A stretch of 64,000 nt of DNA, from the NCBI RefSeq assembly GCF_001570545.1, contig NZ_BBXD01000018.1, positions 201,782 through 265,781 of the forward strand, given 5' to 3'. The position numbers were made by a program, and so were the translations under genes. Below, piece by piece: positions 55,060 through 62,509 of this stretch. The notes below the pieces were generated by a model. The model was given only the letters and a program-made list of their open reading frames with translations, was not told the DNA's origin and did no database searches. Source of the stretch: Herbidospora mongoliensis. Its GTDB lineage: Bacteria > Actinomycetota > Actinomycetes > Streptosporangiales > Streptosporangiaceae. How positions within the stretch are numbered: the first letter of the stretch is position 1; each line of letters begins with the position of its first letter.

Positions 55060-55218
55060 TGTCAGGCGTGGACGGCCTTCTACGACGCCACCACGGTGGT
55101 GAACCAGCTGGCGGGAACAGGGGTGACGCTGGGCGTGCTGACCAAAGGCCGGCCCGTGCAAGTCACCCGGCGAAAAACGGTTACCCGTCTCGCCATCACG
55201 TCCAGGCGATGGAAACGA

Positions 55219-56649
55219 TCAGGCCTCGGCCAGCACCTGCTCGGCGCGCTCCGGGGTGCCTTCGGTGAGGCCGCGATCGATCGCGTGGCGGGAGGCGAGC
55301 CACAGCGCGGCGCCGACGAGGAACACGATGCCCTCGGTGACCGTCAGGGCCCAGATGATGCCGGCCAGCCCGAACCAGAGGTTGCCGAGGAGCACGATCG
55401 GGATGAACAGCACGCCGTGCGACACCGACATGGCGATCGCCGCCGACGCCCGTCCCGTCGCCTGGAACAGGGACGTGATGAGTCCGGCGAAGCCGTTCAC
55501 GATCATCGCGACGAGCTGTGCTGTGAGGATCGTGACGCCGATCGCGAGGACCGAGCGGTCGGCTGAGAACGCGCCGAAGACCTGCTCGCGGAAGACGAAC
55601 ACCGCCGTCGAGAAGAGCAGCACGACGCCGCCCACCGTGAGCGCGGAGGCGCGTAGCGCCGACATGAGGCGGTTCCGGTCGCCCTTGCCGTACGAGTAGG
55701 CGAGGAGCGGCAGCACCCCGAGTGTGACCCCCATGACCAGGAACTCCGGCACCTGCGCGATGCGGACCGCGACACCCATGGCGGCCAGCGCGTGGTCGCC
55801 GTACACGACCGCGAGGTTGTTGAGCACCAGGGTGGTGACGATCAGGAAGCCGGCCTGGAACAGTTCGCCGACGCCCACGCCGAAGACCGGCTTCAGCACG
55901 GTGGGGGAGAGGGTGAACCAGCGTGGCGCGAGGCTCACGTGTTCGCTGTGCCGCCGCAGCCAGAGGGCGAAGTAGGCGACGATGCCCAGATTGGACAGGC
56001 CCATCGCCAGTGCCGCACCGGCGACGCCCCAGTGGAGCACCAGGATGAACAGGACGTCGAACACGACGTTCGCGACCGTGGACGCGATGATCCCGATCAT
56101 CACCTGGCGGGCGGCGCCCTCGGCTCGTACCAGCTGCTCCAGGCAGAACGCGGCGGCGAGCACCGGTACGAACGCGAGCATGACGCCGACGAAGGCGCTG
56201 GTGGCGGGCACGGCGGCGGCGTCGGCGCCGAGCAGGGTCACGAGTGGATCCAGCAGGAGCAGTCCGGCGCCGCCGAACACGGCACCGGCGATGACCGAGC
56301 CCCAGACGGCGAACGACGAGACGTGTTTGATCTCGGCGGCCTTGGCGGGCGCGTGTTCGGCCGCGCCGAGCAGTCGCGAGATCAGCGCGCCGCCGCCGAC
56401 GCCGAACACGCCGCCGACGGCCATGACCAGTCCGAGTACCGGCGCGCCGAAGGTGATGGCGGCGAGCAGCGCGGTGTCGTGCAGCGAGCCGATGAAGCCG
56501 GCGTTGATGAGGTTGTAGACGGCGCCGACGATCATCGCGGCGGCCATCGGCACACACAGGTGCAGGAGGGCGGTGACGATGGGTGCGGACGCGAGGTACC
56601 AGCGGTTGGAGCCGGCGGCCTCCGGGGATTCGAGACTGTGAGTGGTCAT
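55219..56649 (-). CDS. MATE-family multidrug efflux transporter
   Basis: 476 residues from ATG at 56649, GGAAAGAGG upstream. Twelve predicted helices in two homologous halves, with the MATE features LCVPMAAAMIVGAVYNLINA, GGVFGVGGGALISRLLGAAE and, in the second half, GVGVGELFQAGFLIVTTLVL and ALAAMGVAVRIAQVPEFLVM. It should exchange cationic or lipophilic drugs for protons or sodium. The gene follows a MarR-type regulator by 71 bases on the same strand, a usual resistance pair. Glu/Asp residues in the N-lobe (Asp in LHDTALLAAITF) may serve ion coupling. Confidence 0.93.
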   Translation of the reverse strand: MTTHSLESPEAAGSNRWYLASAPIVTALLHLCVPMAAAMIVGAVYNLINAGFIGSLHDTALLAAITFGAPVLGLVMAVGGVFGVGGGALISRLLGAAEHAPAKAAEIKHVSSFAVWGSVIAGAVFGGAGLLLLDPLVTLLGADAAAVPATSAFVGVMLAFVPVLAAAFCLEQLVRAEGAARQVMIGIIASTVANVVFDVLFILVLHWGVAGAALAMGLSNLGIVAYFALWLRRHSEHVSLAPRWFTLSPTVLKPVFGVGVGELFQAGFLIVTTLVLNNLAVVYGDHALAAMGVAVRIAQVPEFLVMGVTLGVLPLLAYSYGKGDRNRLMSALRASALTVGGVVLLFSTAVFVFREQVFGAFSADRSVLAIGVTILTAQLVAMIVNGFAGLITSLFQATGRASAAIAMSVSHGVLFIPIVLLGNLWFGLAGIIWALTVTEGIVFLVGAALWLASRHAIDRGLTEGTPERAEQVLAEA

Positions 56650-56720
56650 GACCGCCTCTTTCCGGGCAGGTTGAAGCGCGCACCGGCGAACGCCGGCACG
56701 GCGAGGGATGTGCGGGGGTG

Positions 56721-57158
56721 CTACCGCGTGGGTTGTGGCAGTTCTGCGGTGATCTTCGCGAGCAGGGTGTGGAGGGTAGCCCGCTCGGTCTCGTCCAGCG
56801 GAGCGAGGATCGTCTCGTTGGCGTCGGTCATCGCGGTTTCGAACCCGGCGATGAGCTCGCTGCCCGCGGGGGTCGCGTAGACGCGCTTGCTGCGCTCGTC
56901 ACCGGGTTCGGTGCGGCGCTCGACGAGCCCGCGTCGTTCGAGTCCCTGCAGCAGGCTCGACACGCTGGCGGCGCTCGTGCGGGTGATCTGCGCGATGTCG
57001 CGCTGGATCGCACCGGGGTTCTGCACGAGGTAGCCGAGCGCGAAGCTCTGCTCGTGGCTGAGCTCGCGGGCCCGGATCCAGTCTTCGGCGGCCTTCCGCT
57101 GCGCCCACATGATCCATCGGACCAGGTCGAGGCTGCTGGTGAGGTTCGGTGCGTCCAT
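56721..57158 (-). CDS. MarR-family repressor
   Basis: 145 residues from ATG at 57158 (MDAPNLTSSLDLVRWIMWAQ). Winged HTH: LSHEQSFALGYLVQNPGAIQ, RDIAQITRTSAASVSSLLQG, LERRGLVERRTEPGDERSKR, VYATPAGSELIAGFE. A strong promoter (TTGACA, 17 bases, TAGCTT) ends 7 bases before the ATG and there is no ribosome site, so the transcript is essentially leaderless. It is first in a two-gene unit with the MATE transporter, which it most likely represses until a drug-like ligand binds. Direct repeats CAGTTAG overlap the promoter. Confidence 0.92.
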   Translation of the reverse strand: MDAPNLTSSLDLVRWIMWAQRKAAEDWIRARELSHEQSFALGYLVQNPGAIQRDIAQITRTSAASVSSLLQGLERRGLVERRTEPGDERSKRVYATPAGSELIAGFETAMTDANETILAPLDETERATLHTLLAKITAELPQPTR

Positions 57159-57165
57159 GCTAAGA

Positions 57166-57194
57166 AAGCTAACTGTTTGCGTTCTAACTGTCAA
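57166..57194 (-). promoter_or_regulatory. Promoter and operator of the marR-MATE unit
   Basis: On the leftward strand: TTGACA (57189-57194), 17-base spacer, TAGCTT (57166-57171), then 7 bases to ATG. CAGTTAG occurs twice, 16 bases apart, once after the -35 and once overlapping the -10, a likely MarR site. Confidence 0.7.
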
Positions 57195-57341
57195 TCATCG
57201 AACGTTTCGACGTGCGGACCGGGGCGGAGCATAGGTGAGGGCGGGGGCCACCGGATGGCCCTCGCCCTCGTTGTTCTCAGTGCCCCCGGCGAGCGGTCCG
57301 CGCCGCGGGCTCCCTGTCATTCATCCCGGTCGGGGCGGTTG

Positions 57342-57650
57342 TCAGGGGTTGTCGTAGCCGATCCAGTTGATCTGCCAGCCGTAGCCCTGTGCCTGGGCGG
57401 GGGTCAGCGCGGAGGCGTCGCGCCACTGCACATAGACGCGGAAGCCGGTGGCGGTGGGGGAGTAGATCGCGCTGGGCCCGACCAGTGACCACTGGTTGCC
57501 GCCCGGCCCGGTGATGGAGGTGACGTAGACGGGCGTGCCGGTGAAGCGGCCCGAGGTGGTGTCGACGTCGATGTAGATGCCGTTGGGCCCGTAGGCCTGC
57601 CAGCCCTGCCCGGAGACGGTGTTACCTGCTGCGATGCGTGCGGTCGGCAT
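57342..57650 (-). CDS. Small H-type-lectin-like protein
   Basis: 102 residues from ATG at 57650, AAAGGA nine bases upstream. Sequence ARIAAGNTVSGQGWQAYGPN, GIYIDVDTTSGRFTGTPVYV, TSITGPGGNQWSLVGPSAIY, SPTATGFRVYVQWRDASALT, GYGWQINWIGYDNP: a compact all-beta domain whose GFRVYVQW and GWQINWIGY strands recall H-type (discoidin/Helix agglutinin) lectins. No signal peptide, so it is cytoplasmic or leaves by a non-Sec route. Its promoter carries a long inverted repeat (57682-57713). Stand-alone gene. Carbohydrate binding is inferred from the fold. Confidence 0.75.
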   Translation of the reverse strand: MPTARIAAGNTVSGQGWQAYGPNGIYIDVDTTSGRFTGTPVYVTSITGPGGNQWSLVGPSAIYSPTATGFRVYVQWRDASALTPAQAQGYGWQINWIGYDNP

Positions 57651-57681
57651 GGAGGAGGATCCTTTCACCGAGAGACGATGT

Positions 57682-57713
57682 CACTTTCAGTATCCGAATA
57701 ACTACTGAGAGTG
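57682..57713. promoter_or_regulatory. Inverted repeat before the lectin-like gene
   Basis: CACTTTCAGTA (57682-57692) and TACTGAGAGTG (57703-57713) match at 10 of 11 positions, with a 10-base A/T-rich spacer. The TACTGA core is the half-site also found before the carboxylase operon (37294-37327), so a TetR-type regulator is plausible. Confidence 0.55.
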
Positions 57714-58084
57714 TCTATCGATGATCCCCTGCCCTCCCGGACACCCAAGCCCCACCATCGGGCCACAATGCCCCGCTACCTGAGCCGCAGCCCCGCATGC
57801 CAGGGACCGCGCCGGCGCGACGACGCCGCCCAGCAGGAAGCCGGTGGGCTCCGCGCCGACGACGGCACCCCAGCCGGCGCGGCAGACGGACTCGTCGACG
57901 ATCGTCCAGAGGAGAGGCCGCGGCCGGGTGTTCTGCCAGTGACATGACAGTGGGCTGCCAACGCGTCGGCACTACTCCACAAGTAGGGCCCAAGGTCGCC
58001 GCGGAAAGATCCTCATCAAGGACGGCGATCGCCGCACAGCGGGATCCGAAGATCGCTCACCATGAAATCCGAAGGGAAAACCAC
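57714..58084. other. Gene-free stretch before the RiPP-like peptide
   Basis: No frame here has a ribosome site with a plausible protein. A leftward frame reads VDESVCRAGWGAVVGAEPTG without recognised homology. It probably contains the promoter of the peptide gene at 58085 in its last 100 bases. Confidence 0.5.
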
Positions 58085-58231
58085 ATGTCCTCTGAACTCC
58101 TGATGGAAGGCGCCGACGCCTACACCTCGCTCGCCGAGGTCGCCGCCGCGTCCGACGTCGAAAGCCCCGAGCTCTCCGCGGCGGTCTCCGTCATCGTCTC
58201 CATCGCCACCACCTTCCTCTGCGACTGCTGA
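58085..58231 (+). CDS. Putative RiPP (lanthipeptide-like) precursor
   Basis: 48 residues from ATG at 58085, with AAGGGA 8 bases upstream. MSSELLMEGADAYTSLAEVA, ASDVESPELSAAVSVIVSIA, TTFLCDC. The acidic, Cys-free leader and the short core ending ATTFLCDC, with Ser/Thr before two C-terminal cysteines, have the layout of lanthipeptide-like or other cysteine-crosslinked RiPP precursors. No LanM, LanKC, LanB, radical-SAM or YcaO enzyme is encoded in the window, so the peptide is an orphan here and its class is unassigned. It could alternatively be a small metal-binding peptide. Confidence 0.55.
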   Translation: MSSELLMEGADAYTSLAEVAAASDVESPELSAAVSVIVSIATTFLCDC

Positions 58232-58241
58232 CCACGTCGGC

Positions 58242-58772
58242 TCAGCCTTCGGCCAGTTCCACGAGGTTGGTGACGGTTCTCCAGTTGCGCATCGTGGCCG
58301 GGGTGCTCAGACGCCGGCCGAGCGCGGGTGGAAGCTTCGCGCGGCCGGTGCCGTTCGGCAGGCTGAGATAGATCTCGCGACTTGCCGTCCACATCTCTTC
58401 TGGCGCGAACGACCCGGCGTCGAAGCCGTCGAGCCAGTCCGCCTCCAGGGGATCGAGCAGGAACAGCACCGAATGCCTGGTCGGATCGGCGGCGCTCATC
58501 GGGCTGTCGCCGACCACGGCCCGCAGTTCGTCGGCGGTCCGCAGGATGACCTCCGTCGTCAGCCCGAGCTCACCGGCGATCCGTTCCTCAAGCCGCGCCG
58601 CGACGGCACCGGCGCGCGGCTCCTCGGCGGTGAAGACGATGTTGCCGCTCTGCAGGTAGGTCTGGACGTCGGTGTGCCCCAGGTCGGTGCACACCGCACG
58701 CAGGTCGGGCATGGAGATCTTCTTATGGCTGCCGAGGTTCACCGCGCGCAGCAGCGCCACATATCGCGTCAC
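58242..58772 (-). CDS. DUF1697 family protein
   Basis: 176 residues from ATG at 58772 (MTRYVALLRAVNLGSHKKIS). Full-length DUF1697: ALLRAVNLGSHKKISMPDLR, TDVQTYLQSGNIVFTAEE, SVLFLLDPLEADWLDGFD and the C-terminal RNWRTVTNLVELA. Cytoplasmic alpha/beta proteins of unknown function, usually single genes. Here its start overlaps the stop of the upstream membrane-protein gene by 4 bases, so it is translated as the last gene of the right-hand operon. No catalytic residues are established for the family. Confidence 0.93.
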   Translation of the reverse strand: MTRYVALLRAVNLGSHKKISMPDLRAVCTDLGHTDVQTYLQSGNIVFTAEEPRAGAVAARLEERIAGELGLTTEVILRTADELRAVVGDSPMSAADPTRHSVLFLLDPLEADWLDGFDAGSFAPEEMWTASREIYLSLPNGTGRAKLPPALGRRLSTPATMRNWRTVTNLVELAEG

Positions 58773-59710
58773 GCCCGATGTTCTACCTCCGCGCGGAGAT
58801 CTTCGGCGGTCGTCGGCCGCAGCGAGTCGGCTGCGGCACCCAGGTCGGCCAGGTCGATGTCGGGAGTCGAACCCGCGAGGATCACCAGGGCGTCGTTCCG
58901 GCGTTCGACGAGCTGGACGGTGTCAGGGTCGGCGCGCTGCCAGCGGCCGGGCCCGGCGGGGCGGCAGGCGGCGTCGCCGTCGAAGCCCTGGATGGTCGGT
59001 GACGGCTGGACGTCGAGGCAGCGCTCCGGCGGATCGAACCCCTGAGGGACGGGGGTGATGAGAACCTCGATTCGCGGGGTGGAGCCGGAGAGGGCGATCA
59101 GGCTCAGCGAGAGGCTGCGGGGTCCCGGGTATGCCGACTGCAGCCCGTATCGCGACAGGTCGGGGATCAGCAACGGCACCGGCAGCCCGGCCAGCGCGGC
59201 CACATCCCGGTGTCGTTGGACGGCCTGATGGACGAACCCGCCGAAAAGGAAGGAAGCCAGGAGGACCCCCAGCAGGCCGAGCGAACCCGCGACCCGCGTC
59301 GGCGGTAGCGCGGTCATCGCCAGCAGCGCGAAAACGATCGCGGCGACCAGTGCGAAGACGGGCAGCGGGTGCAATCGGCCGCCGGGGACCGCCGCCAGGT
59401 AGACGTACACCGTCATGACCATGGCCACGGTCCCGACCGGAACCATCACCCGCAGGGGACGCATGCGGAGCACCGCGAACCCGGCCAGACAGCCTGCGAT
59501 GACGACCACCACACCCGCCACCAGCCCGACCACGGGCCCCATGCCGATGCAGAGGGTTCCCGTGCCCCGGCACTCGCGCTGCCCGGCGTTCGCCGCCGCG
59601 TCCATGATCAGGGAGGTGGCGACGCCCAGGACACCGCCGAGCAGCCCCGGCCCCGCCGACTCGTCCCGCCGTCGAGAACATAGGCGGATCCTAGGCGGCC
59701 TGTCAGCCAT
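58769..59710 (-). CDS. Membrane protein of unknown function
   Basis: 313 residues from ATG at 59710. About five N-terminal helices (GLLGGVLGVATSLIMDAAAN; GMGPVVGLVAGVVVVIAGCL; VMVPVGTVAMVMTVYVYLAA; PVFALVAAIVFALLAMTAL; VAGSLGLLGVLLASFLFGG), then a soluble C-terminal half (about 165-313) predicted outside. Pairs ECRGTGTLCIG and CLDV/ACRP could form disulfides. I do not recognise the family. Its start overlaps the FAH gene's stop by 8 bases and its stop overlaps DUF1697. The first helices could instead begin at a later start, since the N-terminal 20 residues are basic. Confidence 0.75.
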   Translation of the reverse strand: MADRPPRIRLCSRRRDESAGPGLLGGVLGVATSLIMDAAANAGQRECRGTGTLCIGMGPVVGLVAGVVVVIAGCLAGFAVLRMRPLRVMVPVGTVAMVMTVYVYLAAVPGGRLHPLPVFALVAAIVFALLAMTALPPTRVAGSLGLLGVLLASFLFGGFVHQAVQRHRDVAALAGLPVPLLIPDLSRYGLQSAYPGPRSLSLSLIALSGSTPRIEVLITPVPQGFDPPERCLDVQPSPTIQGFDGDAACRPAGPGRWQRADPDTVQLVERRNDALVILAGSTPDIDLADLGAAADSLRPTTAEDLRAEVEHRA

Positions 59711-60518
59711 GGGCGACGATCGGGGTGGTCACCCGGCCGACCTTCTCCACCTCGATGGTCACCTCGTCGCCGGGGGTGAGGAAGACCGGGGGAGTGCGGC
59801 CCGCGCCCACTCCGCCGGGGGTGCCGGTGGCGATGATGTCGCCGGGGAGCAGGGTGATGGTGTCGGTGATGTAGGCGATGATCGCCGGGACGTCGTGGAT
59901 CAGGTCCCGGGTGTCGCCGTCCTGCATCAGGTCGCCGTTGACCCAGGTGCGGACCTGGAGGCCGTCGGCCGGGTCGCCGACCTCGTCCTTGGTCACGATG
60001 GGGCTGATCGGGCCCGACCGGTCGGCGTTCTTGCCCAGGGTGAACTGCGGGGTGGCCAGTTGCTTGGCGCGGGCGCTGAGGTCGTTGAAGGCGGCATAGC
60101 CGAGCACGTGGTCCAGGGCGTTCTCGCGGGTCGCGCCCCACACCTGCGAGCCGATCACGACGGCCAGTTCCACCTCCCAGTCCAGGCCCTTCTCGTTCGG
60201 CGGGACCGGCGCCCACTCGCCGTCGGCGATCAGGGTCTGCTGCCAGCGGCCGAAGATCATCGGGAGTTTCGGCTCGTTCAGGCCGGCCAGGTCCTTGGCC
60301 TCCCCGGCGTGGCTGCGGTAGTTGATGCCGACGCAGAAGACGCGCGAGGTGAGCGGCACCGGCGGGGCCTGCGTCACCTCGGCCAGGGCCAGGCGCTCGC
60401 CGTCCTCACGGGGTGAACCGGCGTAGAAGGCGTCGGCGGTGCCGAGGTCGACGACGGCGTCACCCTCGACGCGGCCGATGTGGCGCACGCCGTCGAGCAC
60501 GAATCCGGTGAGTTTCAT
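59703..60518 (-). CDS. Fumarylacetoacetate hydrolase family protein
   Basis: 271 residues from ATG at 60518 (MKLTGFVLDGVRHIGRVEGD). FAH fold: FCVGINYRSHAGEAKDL, then the metal site DWEVELAVVIGSQ (two Glu) and GYAAFNDLSAR (Asp), and IIATGTPGGVGAGR near the C-terminus. Such enzymes hydrolyse or decarboxylate 2-oxo acids at the end of aromatic or sugar-acid breakdown (acylpyruvases, 2-keto-3-deoxy acid hydrolases, HpaG/HpcE-like). It is co-transcribed with a SnoaL-like protein, an ALDH and an MFS carrier. The exact substrate cannot be read from sequence. Confidence 0.92.
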   Translation of the reverse strand: MKLTGFVLDGVRHIGRVEGDAVVDLGTADAFYAGSPREDGERLALAEVTQAPPVPLTSRVFCVGINYRSHAGEAKDLAGLNEPKLPMIFGRWQQTLIADGEWAPVPPNEKGLDWEVELAVVIGSQVWGATRENALDHVLGYAAFNDLSARAKQLATPQFTLGKNADRSGPISPIVTKDEVGDPADGLQVRTWVNGDLMQDGDTRDLIHDVPAIIAYITDTITLLPGDIIATGTPGGVGAGRTPPVFLTPGDEVTIEVEKVGRVTTPIVAHG

Positions 60519-60522
60519 GGAT

Positions 60523-61059
60523 CTACCTCTCCCACTGTCCGAAGTGCGGTCCGTCCGGGTAGTCGACGACGAAGGCGTCCGGGCGGATCCAGTCGTGGTC
60601 GGTCGGGCCGCCCCAGGGCCGGGACATCTCGTAGGCGATCTCGCGGGCGATCTGGCCGTTACGCATCTCGAAGATGTGGATCAGGCGCATGCTGATGCGG
60701 TCGCCGACCTTGAAGCCCAGGTTCGGCATCTTGTCGCCGACGACCGACAGGTCGGCGATCTGGTCGTCGAAGACGTAGTCGCGGGTGGCGTAGCGGCGCA
60801 GCGACAGGGTGCGGTTGAAGTGGACGGTCTCGAAGATGCCCAGATAGCCCTTCTTGACCTCCTCGGCGTCGGTGTAGACCAGGCCGCGGTTGGGGGCCTC
60901 CCAGACGACGTCGTCGGTGTAGAGCGCGATGGCCTTGTCGATCGAGTCGGGGGTCTCGTTGTGGAAGTGCGCCTCGACCACTTTGAGGTTGAGCGCCGCG
61001 ACCTCCTCATCGGTCATGCCCGAGATGTCGACGGGGCCTGCCGGGATGTCATCCGACAT
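60523..61059 (-). CDS. SnoaL-like (NTF2-fold) protein
   Basis: 178 residues from ATG at 61059. NTF2/SnoaL cone fold: VVEAHFHNETPDSIDKAIAL, YTDDVVWEAPNRGLVYTDAE, EVKKGYLGIFETVHFNRTLS, RLIHIFEMRNGQIAREIAYE. Family members act as isomerases, cyclases, dehydratases or ligand binders with Asp/His in the pocket. The start overlaps the ALDH gene by 11 bases and it ends 4 bases before the FAH start, so it belongs to the catabolic operon and probably rearranges an intermediate between the ALDH and FAH steps. Confidence 0.88.
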   Translation of the reverse strand: MSDDIPAGPVDISGMTDEEVAALNLKVVEAHFHNETPDSIDKAIALYTDDVVWEAPNRGLVYTDAEEVKKGYLGIFETVHFNRTLSLRRYATRDYVFDDQIADLSVVGDKMPNLGFKVGDRISMRLIHIFEMRNGQIAREIAYEMSRPWGGPTDHDWIRPDAFVVDYPDGPHFGQWER

Positions 61060-62509
61060 GGAGGTTCCTCTCTCTAAGAGCGATCGTGGTGGTCTTGCGG
61101 TGGGTGAAGGCGTCGATCGCGCCCTCGATGGAGAACTCGCGGCCGATGCCGCTGGCCTTGACGCCGCCGTAACTGAGGCCGGGGAGCTGGCCCAGACCCC
61201 GGTTGACCTGCACCCAGCCGGCGTCGAGGCGGGCGGCGGTGCGCAGGGCGGCGTCGATGTCGTGGCTCCAGACGTACCCGGCCAGGCCGTAGTCGGAGTC
61301 GTTGGCCATCGCGACGACTTCGTCCTCGGTGCGCCAGGGGATGGCGACCTGGACCGGGCCGAAGATCTCCTCGCGGGCGGCGGCCCAGTCGTGGCGAACG
61401 CCGGTGAGGACTGTGGGGGTGTAGAAGAAGCCCTGGTCAGAGCCGGTCCAGCGGCCTCCGCCGGTCAGCGCCTCCGCGCCCAGGTCCACAGCTTCCCGCA
61501 CGTAGCGGTCGACCCGGCCGAACTGGCGTTCGTTGATGATCGACCCGATGTCGGTCCTCTCGTCGAGGGGGTCGCCGACGACCAGGCGGCCGGCCTTCTC
61601 CGCCACCCGGGCGAGGAAGGACTCGAAGATCGATTCGTGGACGAACAGGCGCGACCCCGCCGTGCACGACTGGCCCTGGCGGGGGAAGCGCATGCTCGCG
61701 ATCACGCCGTCGGCGGTCACGTCGTCGTCGGCGTCCGGGAAGACGATCGACGGGCTCTTGCCACCGAGTTCCAGCGACACCGGCACCACCCGGTCGGCCG
61801 CGGCCGCCATCACCATCCGGCCGATCACGGTGGACCCGGTGAACGACAGCTTGGCGATGCGGGGTTCGGCCAGGAGCGCCGCCCCGGCCTCGCCGCCCAG
61901 GCCGGTGACGACGTTGAGCACGCCCGGCGGGAGATGCCGGTTGAAGATCGCGGCGACCGCGAGCACGGCCAGCGGGGCCTCCTCGGAGACCTTGATGACG
62001 ACGGTGTTCCCGGTCGCCAGCGCCGCCGCCACCTTGACCGTCGACAGCTGGACCGGGGCGTTCCACGGGGTCATCGCGCCCACCACCCCGAGGGGTTCGC
62101 GGGTGGTGAAGTTGAGCAGGCCGTCCCCCAGCGGGACGGTCTCGCCCTTCAGCTCCGTCGCGGTGCCGCCGAAGTAACGCAGCAGGTCGATCGCGCTCCG
62201 CACCTCCGGCCGCGACTGCAGCCGGATCGCGTTGCCGGTCTCCCTCGCCAGCAGGACCGCGATCTCCTCACGGCAGGCGGCCAGGTCGTCGCCGACGCGG
62301 GTCAGCAGGCCGCCGCGTGCCGCCGGAGGGGTGCGGCGCCAGCCGTCGAAGGCCGCTGCCGCCGCCTCAGCCGCCGCCGCGACGTCGGCCCGGCCGGCGC
62401 GGGGGACCTCCGCGAGGAGCTCACCGGTGGCGGGCGCGTACACGGGAAGCCATCGCCCATCGGCGGCCTCGACGTCGAGGCCGCCGATCAGCATCCGGGT
62501 CCGGGTCAC
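61049..62509 (-). CDS. Aldehyde dehydrogenase
   Basis: 486 residues, from the start codon at 62507-62509. Full-length NAD(P)-dependent ALDH: MTPWNAPVQLSTVKVAAALA and VIKVSEEAP for cofactor, FTGSTVIGR, ELGGKSPSIVF with the general base, and PRQGQSCTAGSRLFV with the nucleophile Cys. The C-terminal SYGGVKASGIGREFSIEG is intact. It differs clearly from the ALDH at 6377-7747 and belongs to the betaine/phenylacetaldehyde-type group by length. Second gene of the right-hand operon, overlapping the MFS gene by 4 bases. Confidence 0.93.
   Translation of the reverse strand: MTRTRMLIGGLDVEAADGRWLPVYAPATGELLAEVPRAGRADVAAAAEAAAAAFDGWRRTPPAARGGLLTRVGDDLAACREEIAVLLARETGNAIRLQSRPEVRSAIDLLRYFGGTATELKGETVPLGDGLLNFTTREPLGVVGAMTPWNAPVQLSTVKVAAALATGNTVVIKVSEEAPLAVLAVAAIFNRHLPPGVLNVVTGLGGEAGAALLAEPRIAKLSFTGSTVIGRMVMAAAADRVVPVSLELGGKSPSIVFPDADDDVTADGVIASMRFPRQGQSCTAGSRLFVHESIFESFLARVAEKAGRLVVGDPLDERTDIGSIINERQFGRVDRYVREAVDLGAEALTGGGRWTGSDQGFFYTPTVLTGVRHDWAAAREEIFGPVQVAIPWRTEDEVVAMANDSDYGLAGYVWSHDIDAALRTAARLDAGWVQVNRGLGQLPGLSYGGVKASGIGREFSIEGAIDAFTHRKTTTIALRERNLHVG

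Noticed and set aside
57714-57993. Small frames on both strands between the lectin-like gene and the RiPP-like peptide
   Set aside because: No ribosome sites, Arg/Ala/Gly-rich composition and no recognisable domain.
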